Part shown: positions 1 to 6,504 of the stretch, piece by piece | Layout of the letters: every line of letters begins with the position of its first letter | Position numbering within the stretch: the stretch's first letter is position 1 | Source of the DNA: Fluviicola sp. | GTDB taxonomy: Bacteria > Bacteroidota > Bacteroidia > Flavobacteriales_D > Crocinitomicaceae | DNA length: 64,000 nucleotides | Direction: 5' to 3' | Assembly (NCBI GenBank): GCA_017983675.1 | Contig: JAGOAZ010000002.1 | Coordinates: 1 to 64,000 of the forward strand | Notes under the pieces: generated by a model | Seen by the model: only the letters and a program-made list of their open reading frames with translations | Databases searched by the model: none | What the model was told of the DNA's origin: nothing | Program-made: the position numbers and the translations under genes

Positions 1-71
1 TTTTTGTTTTTACAAAAGTTCTAGTTGTAAACTTATTTTGATTAACAGTTAGCAACAATTTAAATTTGGTC

Positions 72-113
72 CCTGGTCGATCCCGAAACGTCGGGACGAC
101 ATTTCGAGACAGG
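72..113. repeat. Compound palindrome, probable short interspersed repeat or terminator-like element
   Basis: The inner hairpin has arms TCCCGA (81-86) and TCGGGA (91-96) around an AACG loop. It is extended by GTCG (76-79) pairing with CGAC (97-100), leaving one bulged A. The outer arms CCTG (72-75) and CAGG (110-113) can pair as well. It is more G+C-rich than the A+T-rich surroundings, which suits a mobile palindromic repeat. It lies beyond the 3' end of the HxlR gene at 146-565 and has no good T-run on either side, so I do not call it a clean intrinsic terminator. Confidence 0.45.
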
Positions 114-145
114 AGATATATTATAAGTTTTATTGTGACTTTGTA

Positions 146-565
146 TTAGGATAGTTTACTTACACTCAAACTATCAATCAACTGTTTGAGAAATTTAATT
201 TTGTTTTTTTTTGCTTCTTTTATCGTCACTTTTATTTCTGGTGGTATAGTCAAATAATTGTCTGACCAAATAAAAATCTCTATAATTATGGGCAATAAAT
301 CTATTCCTTTCTGAGTTAGATTATATAAAACTTTTGCTTTGCTTTCTGGATGGGCTGATTTTTCAATTATGCCATTTTCTTCAAGTCCTTTCAGTCTTGA
401 AGCTAAAATGTTTGTAGCAATACCTTCTGATGATTTCCTAAATTCGTTGTAAGTACATTTATTTTCAAAAATTAAGTCTCGGATAATTAGTAAGGACCAC
501 TTGTCTCCAAAAACATCAAGAGATTGACTCAATGGACAATCTGATCTTTTTTTTATTGCTTCCAT
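146..565 (-). CDS. HxlR-family winged-helix transcriptional regulator
   Basis: 139 aa, the usual HxlR length, made of a single winged-helix domain (about residues 10-105) with the family pattern C-P-L-x4-LDVFGDKW followed by the recognition region ending in LKGLEENGIIEK. Cys10 sits where YodB/HypR-type members carry their redox-sensing N-terminal cysteine. The gene diverges from an NAD(P)H:quinone-reductase-like gene at 702. The intergenic space holds two copies of an inverted repeat overlapping that gene's promoter. Inference: a local repressor that senses a quinone, aldehyde or similar electrophile through Cys10. The ligand itself cannot be read from sequence. Confidence 0.9.
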   Translation of the reverse strand: MEAIKKRSDCPLSQSLDVFGDKWSLLIIRDLIFENKCTYNEFRKSSEGIATNILASRLKGLEENGIIEKSAHPESKAKVLYNLTQKGIDLLPIIIEIFIWSDNYLTIPPEIKVTIKEAKKNKIKFLKQLIDSLSVSKLS

Positions 566-598
566 CTAGAGCTTTTATAAAATATTGTAAAAAAATAG

Positions 599-646
599 CT
601 TGCAATTTGAAAGTAGTTTTTTATATTTACACTTGCATATTGCAAG
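599..646. promoter_or_regulatory. Candidate HxlR operator: two inverted-repeat copies over the promoter of the 702 gene
   Basis: A perfect inverted repeat CTTGCA-TAT-TGCAAG lies at 632-646. A second copy, CTTGCA-ATT-TGAAAG, with one arm mismatch, lies at 599-613. The copies are 33 bp apart (about three helical turns) and in the same spacing register. A Bacteroidota-type promoter for the rightward gene, TTTG (606-609) - N18 - TACACTTG (628-635), is covered by them: the left copy overlaps the -33 box and the right copy overlaps the -7 box. This layout suits repression by the divergent HxlR protein. Confidence 0.6.
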
Positions 647-701
647 CAAATATATAGTTAAAAAGCAATAAAATAAATATTCATTAATTTTTATATAAAA
701 C

Positions 702-1706
702 ATGAAAGCATTTATAGTTAAAAGCTACAGCAAAAAAGAACAAATGCAACTTACTAAAGTTGCAGAGCCAACAGTAGCTGAAAACGAGGTGTTGATTGAA
801 ATACATTCGGCTGGAATAAACCTATTAGATTCCATGATAAAATGGGGAGAATTTAAATTATTTCTTCCATATAAAACACCGCTTATTAACGGTCACGATT
901 TGGCAGGTGTTATCACAAAAATAGGAGCTAAAGTTAACAAGTTCAAAATAGGTGATGAAGTATATTCAAGAGTAGGAGACTATAGAATTGGCACTTTTGC
1001 AGAATTTATTTCTGTAAACGAAAATGACCTAGCACTAAAACCAAAAAACATGACAATGGACCAAGCCAGTTCCATCCCCTTAGTTGGATTAACGGCATGG
1101 CAGGCGTTAATAGAAATTGCAAATGTTAAAAAGGGACAAAAAGTTTTTATTCAAGCAGGCTCAGGAGGTGTTGGTACTTTCGCTATTCAGCTTGCAAAGC
1201 ACTTAGGAGCATATGTAGCAACCACAACTAGTTCAAAAAATATTGATTTAGTGAAAAATCTTGGTGCTGATTTAATCATTGATTACAAAACACAAGATTT
1301 TGAATCCATTTTAAAAGATTACGATGTTGTTTTACATAGTAATCGAGATACAAAAATCCTTAAAAAATCTTTTAAAATTTTAAAACCAAATGGACATTTA
1401 ATTTCGTTGGTTGGTCCACCAACACCTGAATTTGCAAAATCTATTGGCTTGCCTTTATATTTAAGATTGGTTACCAAATTACTTAGTTTTGGTGCAAAGA
1501 AATACGCAAAAATAACCAATACGAATTTTGTGTTTTTATTTATGAGAGCTGATGGTAACCAGTTAGGTCAAATAACAAAACTTATCGAGGAAGGCGTAAT
1601 TATTTCTGTTATTGATAAGGTGTTTCCATTCGAACAAACTAATCAAGCATTGGCTTATGTTGAAACTGGTCGAACCAAAGGAAAAGTTATTATTACAGTC
1701 AAGTGA
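702..1706 (+). CDS. Zinc-independent MDR oxidoreductase (NADPH:quinone reductase-like)
   Basis: 334 aa. The N-terminal GroES-like domain contains the GHDLAGVI segment (64-71). The Rossmann cofactor domain has the dinucleotide-binding motif AGSGGVG (152-158) after the family-typical LTAWQAL. The catalytic and structural zinc cysteines of classical alcohol dehydrogenases are absent, which places it with quinone oxidoreductase or enone reductase-like MDRs. Predicted to be a cytosolic NADPH-dependent reductase of quinones or reactive carbonyls. It diverges from an HxlR regulator with operator-like repeats between them, suggesting inducible detoxification. The exact substrate is unknown. Confidence 0.9.
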   Translation: MKAFIVKSYSKKEQMQLTKVAEPTVAENEVLIEIHSAGINLLDSMIKWGEFKLFLPYKTPLINGHDLAGVITKIGAKVNKFKIGDEVYSRVGDYRIGTFAEFISVNENDLALKPKNMTMDQASSIPLVGLTAWQALIEIANVKKGQKVFIQAGSGGVGTFAIQLAKHLGAYVATTTSSKNIDLVKNLGADLIIDYKTQDFESILKDYDVVLHSNRDTKILKKSFKILKPNGHLISLVGPPTPEFAKSIGLPLYLRLVTKLLSFGAKKYAKITNTNFVFLFMRADGNQLGQITKLIEEGVIISVIDKVFPFEQTNQALAYVETGRTKGKVIITVK

Positions 1707-1753
1707 TTTTTAATTAATTTTAGGTTGTAGAAAAGAAATATAACAATCAAACT

Positions 1754-2116
1754 ATGAAAAAAGCCTTACTGTTTTTATCATTTTTAATTGCTTCATTTAC
1801 TTATGGTCAAGATACAATTCGTATTAGTTTTTCAAATGACTCCAAAGATGTATACCACCTTTCTCTGATAATTTATATCCCTGATGGATCGATTCAAACA
1901 AGAGTTAGCGACTTAAAACCAGATCAAGTTAAATCATATGCTTTACCCGTCAACACAGAAATTTTTATCGCCGATTCGAAAGAAGAGTCTTTTGCGATGA
2001 AAGGCAACGACATCAAGTCATCAGGATTGAAACCTTTTATTGTACTGAAAGATTCTGATAATAAAAGTGTAATCATGTTAAGTTCACTTGGACAGAAAAA
2101 AGAATCAACGTTTTAA
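1754..2116 (+). CDS. Small secreted protein of unknown function
   Basis: 120 aa with a clear signal peptide (MKKALLFLSFLIASFTYG, about 18 residues) and a mature beta-rich chain of about 100 residues, with no cysteines and no transmembrane segment. I recognise no family. The mature part begins QDTIRISFSND, which resembles the start of the secreted protein at 4166 (QNINLTFHNGS). Both have an I-x-L/I-x-F-x-N strand and similar length, so they may be distant paralogues. It follows the oxidoreductase at 702 by 47 bp on the same strand, so co-transcription is possible. Confidence 0.7.
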   Translation: MKKALLFLSFLIASFTYGQDTIRISFSNDSKDVYHLSLIIYIPDGSIQTRVSDLKPDQVKSYALPVNTEIFIADSKEESFAMKGNDIKSSGLKPFIVLKDSDNKSVIMLSSLGQKKESTF

Positions 2117-2287
2117 TTTTTTAAAATCTAACTAGCAATGATAGCAGGATTAACAGGAAATTAGTTAACTTTTCATTTTCAATTTACTAGTGTGTTCCCA
2201 GAGTCACCTAAGTAAGTGTATAGATAAAATCTTCTCAAAATATTGTATTTTCGTTTTACAATTAGTTTGTAAATAAAAAGATTATTC

Positions 2288-2530
2288 ATGAAAACGCCCT
2301 TCAACAAATACTTATACATTGGATTTATTCTTTTGGGGATGTATCAAACGTTTGTTACAAAAGAATACCTTCAAGCTGCGTCTTCCTTAGGAATTGGGTT
2401 AGCATTTGATCCCTTTGATCAAGAACAAAAGTGGAACGAACGGCCAACTTGGCAAAAAGTTGTTTTAATCGCTCAACTTGCTGCCGTTGCTGCTTTATTT
2501 GGCTTCGGAGTAGGATTGAATGATAAGTAA
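2288..2530 (+). CDS. Small membrane protein of unknown function
   Basis: 80 aa with two hydrophobic segments (about residues 8-25 and 56-76) separated by a polar stretch rich in Asp, Gln and Trp (DPFDQEQKWNERPTWQK). This predicts a hairpin inner-membrane protein. No catalytic motif is visible and no function can be given. The 171 bp upstream carry no other gene that I can see. It ends 30 bp before the DUF1059 gene, with which it may form a small operon. Confidence 0.65.
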   Translation: MKTPFNKYLYIGFILLGMYQTFVTKEYLQAASSLGIGLAFDPFDQEQKWNERPTWQKVVLIAQLAAVAALFGFGVGLNDK

Positions 2531-2560
2531 ATTGATACTGATTTAAAAATAATAGGTGCA

Positions 2561-2797
2561 ATGAAAAAAATGACGTGCAAACAGCTTGGAGGAGCCTGTG
2601 ATTTAGTGTTTATAGGTGAAACGTTTGAAGAATTAGCCAACCAAAGTAAAAAACATGGCATGGAAATGTTTCAAATGGGTGATGTTGCTCATATAGAAGC
2701 AATGAATGAACTGCAAAAGATGATGAAAACACCTGAGGACTTTGGGAACTGGTTTGAAAGCAAGAAAGAGGAGTTTAACAAGCTAGAAAACAGTTAA
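2561..2797 (+). CDS. DUF1059 family small protein
   Basis: 78 aa. It begins with the DUF1059 signature: M-T-C-K-Q-L-G-G-x-C-D near the N-terminus (Cys6 and Cys13), then F-x-G-x-T-F-E-E-L and S-K-K-H-G. This is a small cytosolic protein family of unknown biochemical role, found widely in bacteria. The two conserved cysteines might bind metal or be redox-active, which is inference only. It is followed by a 12-bp tandem repeat tract and then the DUF1801 gene. Confidence 0.85.
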   Translation: MKKMTCKQLGGACDLVFIGETFEELANQSKKHGMEMFQMGDVAHIEAMNELQKMMKTPEDFGNWFESKKEEFNKLENS

Positions 2798-2840
2798 CCC
2801 TGAAATAATTGTAAATAACATTCTTATGCTAATTCATCAC

Positions 2841-2922
2841 TCTCGCTCTGTTTCTCGCTCTGTTTGTCGCTCTGTTTCACACTCTGTTTCTCATTCTGTT
2901 TCTCACTCTGTTTCTCACTCTT
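2841..2922 (+). repeat. 12-bp tandem repeat, about seven imperfect units
   Basis: Seven consecutive imperfect units of the form TTTCTCRCTCTG run from 2841 (first unit partial) to 2922, ending 4 bp before the ATG of the DUF1801 gene at 2927. The strand is nearly all pyrimidine plus a single G per unit. A closely matching stretch (13-mer CGCTCTGTTTCTC in common) lies in the terminator of tRNA-Leu at 8804-8816. The tract fills the whole leader of the downstream gene, so copy-number change could alter its expression. Confidence 0.85.
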
Positions 2923-2926
2923 TTTT

Positions 2927-3355
2927 ATGGATATAGCTGCAGAAATACACCATTTCATTTCACAACAGGATAGTGCCAAACAACACGATTTGTTGCAGCT
3001 TCATGAACTCATGCTTACGATTCTTCCAACGGGTAAATTATGGATGGAAGATGGAAAAAATGAAGCAGGAAAGGTCGTGACGAATCCAACCATTGGATAT
3101 GGGAACCAAACCTTATTACTTGCGAAGGGAAAATCCCGCGAAATGTTTCAAATTGGAATCAGCGCAAATACGAGTGGAATTTCTATTTATTTGATCGGTA
3201 TTCGAAATAAATTAGATCTTGCGCATCAATTTGGGGCACAATTGGGCAAAGCGAAAGTCACCGGATATTGTATTAAATTCAAGCAACTAGCTGATATAGA
3301 AGTCTCCGTTTTAGCAGAAGCAATCTGTTTGGGAATTGCGTTGACGAACGGTTAG
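2927..3355 (+). CDS. DUF1801 domain protein
   Basis: 142 aa from the ATG at 2927. An in-frame TTG further upstream would only add Ser/Leu/Cys/Phe repeats translated from the 12-bp tandem tract, so I reject that extension. The chain has the DUF1801 (YdhG-like) pattern: an N-terminal helix, the W-M-E-D-G stretch, P-T-I-G-Y-G and a C-terminal conserved L-A-I-C/I-A segment. Members are small cytosolic alpha/beta proteins without an established reaction. It is followed convergently, 1 bp away, by an HxlR gene on the other strand. Confidence 0.75.
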   Translation: MDIAAEIHHFISQQDSAKQHDLLQLHELMLTILPTGKLWMEDGKNEAGKVVTNPTIGYGNQTLLLAKGKSREMFQIGISANTSGISIYLIGIRNKLDLAHQFGAQLGKAKVTGYCIKFKQLADIEVSVLAEAICLGIALTNG

Positions 3356-3356
3356 T

Positions 3357-3743
3357 TCAGTAGTTAATTTTCTCCGCAATGACGATTTCTTTCTCACTTT
3401 GAGACGCATCCTCCAAAACAACTTTTCGGTGTTGTATTCCCCATTCAACAACATGTTGGATTAATGTTTTAATCGATTTTCCATGTTTGCTCATGCGGTA
3501 TTCATAAATTGTTGCGGGTTCACGTTGTATTTCCACGCGTTCAATCATGTGTAATCCTTCCAAATAACGCAATTCTTTGCTTAAAGTGGCCGAAGTGATT
3601 CTGCCCAAAATGGTCTTCAATTCGTTGAATCTTCGGGGTTTGTCACAGATATACGACAAGATTGGTCCACGCCATTTTCCACCAATGATATCCAATACAT
3701 CCGCAACGACTTTTATTCCTTGTTGTTTTGTTTTCAACTCCAT
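3357..3743 (-). CDS. HxlR-family winged-helix transcriptional regulator
   Basis: 128 aa with the HxlR core DVLDIIGGKWRGPIL (about 16-29), RRFNELKTILGRIT and LRYLEGLHMIERV. Unlike the regulator at 146-565 it has no N-terminal cysteine. Its only cysteine is Cys33 inside the helix YICDKPR, so cysteine redox sensing of the YodB type is unlikely. It diverges from a small dimeric alpha/beta-barrel protein gene at 3830. A perfect -7 box (TACATTTG on the minus strand, 3773-3780) and a palindrome (3750-3769) precede it, suggesting autorepression. Confidence 0.9.
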   Translation of the reverse strand: MELKTKQQGIKVVADVLDIIGGKWRGPILSYICDKPRRFNELKTILGRITSATLSKELRYLEGLHMIERVEIQREPATIYEYRMSKHGKSIKTLIQHVVEWGIQHRKVVLEDASQSEKEIVIAEKINY

Positions 3744-3749
3744 TTTTCA

Positions 3750-3769
3750 AGGTATCTTTTTTAATACCT
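3750..3769. promoter_or_regulatory. Candidate HxlR operator (AGGTAT-N8-ATACCT)
   Basis: Perfect 6-bp inverted arms AGGTAT (3750-3755) and ATACCT (3764-3769) flank an 8-bp A/T-rich spacer. It sits just downstream of the minus-strand -7 box of the HxlR gene (TACATTTG, 3773-3780), where its transcription should start. The arms differ completely from the CTTGCA repeats near the first HxlR gene, consistent with a different regulator specificity. Confidence 0.5.
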
Positions 3770-3772
3770 AAA

Positions 3773-3780
3773 CAAATGTA
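3773..3780 (-). promoter_or_regulatory. -7 box of the HxlR gene at 3357-3743
   Basis: Minus-strand TACATTTG is a perfect match to the Bacteroidota TAnnTTTG consensus, 30 bp upstream of the ATG at 3743. The predicted start site falls inside the palindrome 3750-3769. Confidence 0.5.
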
Positions 3781-3810
3781 CTATTTATCGTTAAAAAGAA
3801 AGCGTCTGCG

Positions 3811-3818
3811 TACATTTG
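3811..3818 (+). promoter_or_regulatory. -7 box of the gene at 3830
   Basis: TACATTTG, a perfect TAnnTTTG match, lies 11 bp before the ATG at 3830. The mRNA would have a leader of only a few bases. The same octamer serves the divergent HxlR gene, so the pair is symmetrically built. Confidence 0.5.
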
Positions 3819-3829
3819 AGAAAAAAAAG

Positions 3830-4096
3830 ATGAACATTACAGCAGTAATTTTAACCCTAAAAGAGGGTGTCGATGTGTCCGAATTAGGAGCAGTTTTAAA
3901 ACACGAACAAGAAATGATCGCTCAATGGAAAGCCGAAGGAATTCTTCACGATATCTACCTTCGCCAAGCACGTAATGGAGCAGTTATCATGTTTAACGAC
4001 CGCGACGAAGCAGCAGTTCAATCGTTAATCGAAACGCTACCGTTATATCCTTATTTTCAACCAGCAACATTTTTGGGCTTGTTGAAAAATGATTAA
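3830..4096 (+). CDS. YciI/muconolactone-isomerase-like small protein (dimeric alpha/beta-barrel fold)
   Basis: 88 aa from the ATG at 3830; the longer reading frame upstream runs through the promoter and divergent gene start and is not used. The pattern of a first strand (ITAVILTLKEG), a long helix (LGAVLKHEQEMIAQWKAEG), strands (DIYLRQARNGAVIMFND) and a second helix (AAVQSLIETLPLYPYF) fits the ferredoxin-like dimeric barrel of YCII or muconolactone isomerase-type proteins. Function unknown; divergent pairing with an HxlR regulator suggests handling of a reactive or aromatic small molecule. Confidence 0.7.
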   Translation: MNITAVILTLKEGVDVSELGAVLKHEQEMIAQWKAEGILHDIYLRQARNGAVIMFNDRDEAAVQSLIETLPLYPYFQPATFLGLLKND

Positions 4097-4165
4097 ACAG
4101 GAATAACAGGTTTTGTTCGTACGAAACAAAAAGACGTAGCACGTTGTTTAAATGAAAATCAGTTT

Positions 4166-4489
4166 ATGAAAAAGTTATTCAGCGCGCTTCTATTTGTTTT
4201 GATATCAAGTGGTTATCAAGCTGTTGCTCAAAACATCAATTTGACGTTTCACAACGGATCCTTGCAGTCCATTTCTTTGGAAATTCCGTCTGTGATGAAT
4301 CCAAATTTGAACCCACTATCCAATAGCGGAATCACCTTGAAGCTCGGACAAAACGTGTACTTTTATCCCAATGGGAGATCAAAAAAACGCGCCTTATTGT
4401 TTACAGTCGATGAAACGTTTGTTCAAAATCAGGTGCTCGAAATCGATGAGTTAATTGCTAAACGAAAAAAAGAGTTGAAGGAAGAGTAA
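4166..4489 (+). CDS. Small secreted protein of unknown function
   Basis: 107 aa with a signal peptide (about residues 1-21, ending AVA-Q) and a beta-rich mature part of about 85 residues ending in a charged tail (KRKKELKEE). No cysteines. The start of the mature chain (INLTFHNGSLQSISLEIPS) parallels that of the secreted protein at 1754 (IRISFSNDSKDVYHLSLIIYIPD), so the two may be diverged paralogues. No domain assignment is possible. Confidence 0.65.
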   Translation: MKKLFSALLFVLISSGYQAVAQNINLTFHNGSLQSISLEIPSVMNPNLNPLSNSGITLKLGQNVYFYPNGRSKKRALLFTVDETFVQNQVLEIDELIAKRKKELKEE

Positions 4490-4534
4490 CTAGTAAGCGT
4501 GACATTGGTTACATTTTATATGTTTCCGTACAGT

Positions 4535-4542
4535 TATTTTTG
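4535..4542 (+). promoter_or_regulatory. -7 box upstream of thioredoxin
   Basis: TATTTTTG perfectly fits TAnnTTTG, 18 bp before the ATG at 4560. A clear -33 TTTG at proper distance is not seen; a T-rich stretch (4514-4517) takes its place. Confidence 0.4.
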
Positions 4543-4559
4543 CACTTTAATTTTAAGAT

Positions 4560-4910
4560 ATGCCAACAATTCAATTAACGCAAGCACAATTTCTTCAAGA
4601 TGTGTTTGATTATACAACAGAAAAAGAATGGAAGTACAAAGGTGACAAACCTGCAATAATCGATTTTTATGCTGATTGGTGTGGGCCCTGTAAAGTGGTT
4701 GCTCCTATTTTAGAAGAATTGAGCAATGAATTTCCTGATGTATTGATTTACAAAGTAAACACAGAAATCGAACAAGAATTATCTGCCGTTTTTCAGATTA
4801 GAAGTATTCCAAGCATGTTATTTATTCCTGTCGATTGCCAACCGATGATGCAAGCAGGTGCTTTGCCAAAAAGCGCGTTGATTGAAATTATTGAGAAGGA
4901 ACTTCGTTAA
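4560..4910 (+). CDS. trxA: Thioredoxin
   Basis: 116 aa. The active site is W-C-G-P-C at 40-44 in the context FYADWCGPCK, and the cis-proline loop is SIPS (Pro84). No signal peptide, so it is a cytosolic disulfide reductase, presumably re-reduced by thioredoxin reductase encoded elsewhere. The N-terminus is about 10 residues longer than E. coli TrxA. After the cis-Pro the usual GxxxG segment reads DCQPMMQAGAL and contains an extra cysteine, a common feature of Bacteroidota homologues. It stands alone with its own -7 box. Confidence 0.93.
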   Translation: MPTIQLTQAQFLQDVFDYTTEKEWKYKGDKPAIIDFYADWCGPCKVVAPILEELSNEFPDVLIYKVNTEIEQELSAVFQIRSIPSMLFIPVDCQPMMQAGALPKSALIEIIEKELR

Positions 4911-4972
4911 AAGTTGAGGTAGTTCGATTTACAGGTTAGTGCTTGTTTATTCGTTTTGTCTATTTTTAACGC

Positions 4973-5302
4973 ATGTACATTTCACTCACAGGTTTAAAGC
5001 CGAAAAATTTTTGGGCTTATTTGAAGTTTTGGCGACTTGCAATTCCATCATTTGCACAAGCGCAAGCTGCAAAAGGAAATATTTCCGTTTCAGCTAAACG
5101 AATAAATGGATACCAATGCACTGTTACGGTTTGGGAAAGTCGAGAAATGATGCTTGATTTCATGCGCAGTGGTGCACATTTGAAAGCAATGAAGCACTTT
5201 CATTCCATTGCAACAGGAAGAACTTACGGTTACGAATCAGACAAAGTACCCAATCCCAAAGAGGCGTTTGCTTTGTTAATGGAAAAAGGGAAAGATTATT
5301 GA
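4973..5302 (+). CDS. Putative dimeric alpha/beta-barrel (monooxygenase-like) protein
   Basis: 109 aa, cytosolic. It has the order strand (MYISLTGL), helix (FAQAQAAKGNISVSAKRI), strand (YQCTVTVWESREMMLDFMRSGAHLKAM), which resembles antibiotic-biosynthesis-monooxygenase or CrtA-like ferredoxin-fold proteins, including the typical W-x-S/D-R-E-x-M-x-x-F-x-x-S-x-x-H stretch. No cofactor-binding motif proves a reaction, so I keep it as a fold-level call. Its end overlaps the convergent GNAT gene by 7 bp. Confidence 0.65.
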   Translation: MYISLTGLKPKNFWAYLKFWRLAIPSFAQAQAAKGNISVSAKRINGYQCTVTVWESREMMLDFMRSGAHLKAMKHFHSIATGRTYGYESDKVPNPKEAFALLMEKGKDY

Positions 5303-5835
5303 GTTAATGGTCGTTTCATCAGCAAATCCGTTTGTTGATCCTCTCCCAAAACAAATAGGTGTTGATCGAAGACTTCAAAACCATTTTTCTCGTAAAAGGT
5401 GATTGCTTGTTTATTGTTTTCCCAAACTCCCAACCAAATAAATGCGTATTTTTTGTTGCGTGCCATGTCAATTGCTTTCTCAAGTAATTGTTGCCCGATT
5501 TGCTTTCCCTGAGCTGCTTTTTTCACATAAATGCGTTCTATTTCCAAGGCATTTTGAAATTTTTTTTCTGTTTGGGCAGATTCAACGTTTATTTTTAAAT
5601 ATCCTACAATTTGCTCATTGTCTTCCGCAAAATAAAATGATGAATTAGGATTTGATAGTTCAAGCGCTAATTGATTGGTAGAAAAGTGCTCTGCTAAATA
5701 AGTAGCCATGTTTTCAGGTGAGTTCTCTTTCTCAAAAGACTCGACAAAAGTCAACGTACTGATTGCCTGAAGTTGTGTAATGTCGGTAATTTGCGCTTGT
5801 TTAATCGTCACGTTAGAAAAGGTTTGTATTTTCAC
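5296..5835 (-). CDS. GNAT family N-acetyltransferase
   Basis: 179 aa single GNAT domain. Motif A, the acetyl-CoA pyrophosphate loop, is visible as IERIYVKKAAQGKQIGQQLLEKAI (about 99-122, Q-G-K-x-I-G-x). It is followed by the motif B region WLGVWENNKQAITFYEKNGF, where the N-x-x-A-x-x-F-Y-x-K-x-G-F pattern is classic. Likely cytosolic; the substrate (amino group of a small molecule or protein) is not predictable. It lies between convergent and divergent neighbours and so is probably monocistronic. Confidence 0.92.
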   Translation of the reverse strand: MKIQTFSNVTIKQAQITDITQLQAISTLTFVESFEKENSPENMATYLAEHFSTNQLALELSNPNSSFYFAEDNEQIVGYLKINVESAQTEKKFQNALEIERIYVKKAAQGKQIGQQLLEKAIDMARNKKYAFIWLGVWENNKQAITFYEKNGFEVFDQHLFVLGEDQQTDLLMKRPLTQ

Positions 5836-5895
5836 AAATATAATAAAGTAACAGTGGTTACAGATTATTCAAATTTTCCTCCACATTTTTGCACC

Positions 5896-6504
5896 ATGGA
5901 AACAAATTTAAAAGCTCACTGGGAGACAGTTTTTGCAACGAAACAACCACACGAAGTTTCATGGACGCAAGAAACTCCTGAAACATCAATCAGCTATTTT
6001 CAAGCGGCTAATTTGCCGAAAACGGCTAAAATAATTGATGTTGGTGGAGGTGATAGTAAATTTGTAGATTACTTATTAGCAAACGATTACGAAGACATCA
6101 CGGTGTTGGATATTTCAAAACATGCGTTGGATCGTGCGAAAGCTCGCTTGGGTGAAGCTGCGCATAAAGTCACTTGGCTTGAAAGCGATATTAACGATTT
6201 TCAACCTTCTGAAACGTATGATTTTTGGCACGATCGTGCAGCTTTTCATTTTTTGACCGATGTAAACGCGATTCAATCTTACGCGAAAACTGTTGCTGCG
6301 CATGCGAAACAACTTGTTATTGGCACATTTTCTGTCAATGGACCTTTGAAATGCAGTGGATTGACCATCCAACAATACGATGAGACTTCGATGAAATCCT
6401 TGTTTGAAGGAGTTGGATTTTCAGCAATAGCGTGTGAATTCGTCGACCACACAACTCCAAGTGGTGCCATTCAAAACTTTATTTTCTGCAGTTTTAAACG
6501 CTAA
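5896..6504 (+). CDS. Class I SAM-dependent methyltransferase
   Basis: 202 aa from the ATG at 5896. A longer frame from 5773 would run through the start of the divergent GNAT gene and lacks homology-like content, so it is rejected. SAM-binding motif I is IIDVGGGDS (46-54), followed by the acidic end of strand 2 (VLDIS) and YDFWHDRAAFHFL, typical of the small UbiE/tellurite-resistance-like group. Substrate unknown. It overlaps the convergent GNAT gene at 6501 by 4 bp. Confidence 0.88.
   Translation: METNLKAHWETVFATKQPHEVSWTQETPETSISYFQAANLPKTAKIIDVGGGDSKFVDYLLANDYEDITVLDISKHALDRAKARLGEAAHKVTWLESDINDFQPSETYDFWHDRAAFHFLTDVNAIQSYAKTVAAHAKQLVIGTFSVNGPLKCSGLTIQQYDETSMKSLFEGVGFSAIACEFVDHTTPSGAIQNFIFCSFKR

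Noticed and set aside
2841..2922. Possible CRISPR-like array because of the regular repeats
   Set aside because: Units are 12 bp, contiguous and without spacers; no cas genes are present.
2864..2926. N-terminal extension of the DUF1801 protein starting at a TTG and encoding Ser-Leu-Cys-Phe repeats
   Set aside because: It is the translation of the 12-bp tandem repeat, begins with TTG, and the domain starts after the ATG at 2927.
4111..4132. Hairpin TTTTGTTCG-TA-CGAAACAAAA after the gene at 3830
   Set aside because: Short A/T-rich stem with a bulge and no T-run, too weak to call a terminator.
5773..5895. Longer N-terminus for the methyltransferase
   Set aside because: It would overlap the start of the divergent GNAT gene and remove all room for either promoter; the ATG at 5896 suits the family length.
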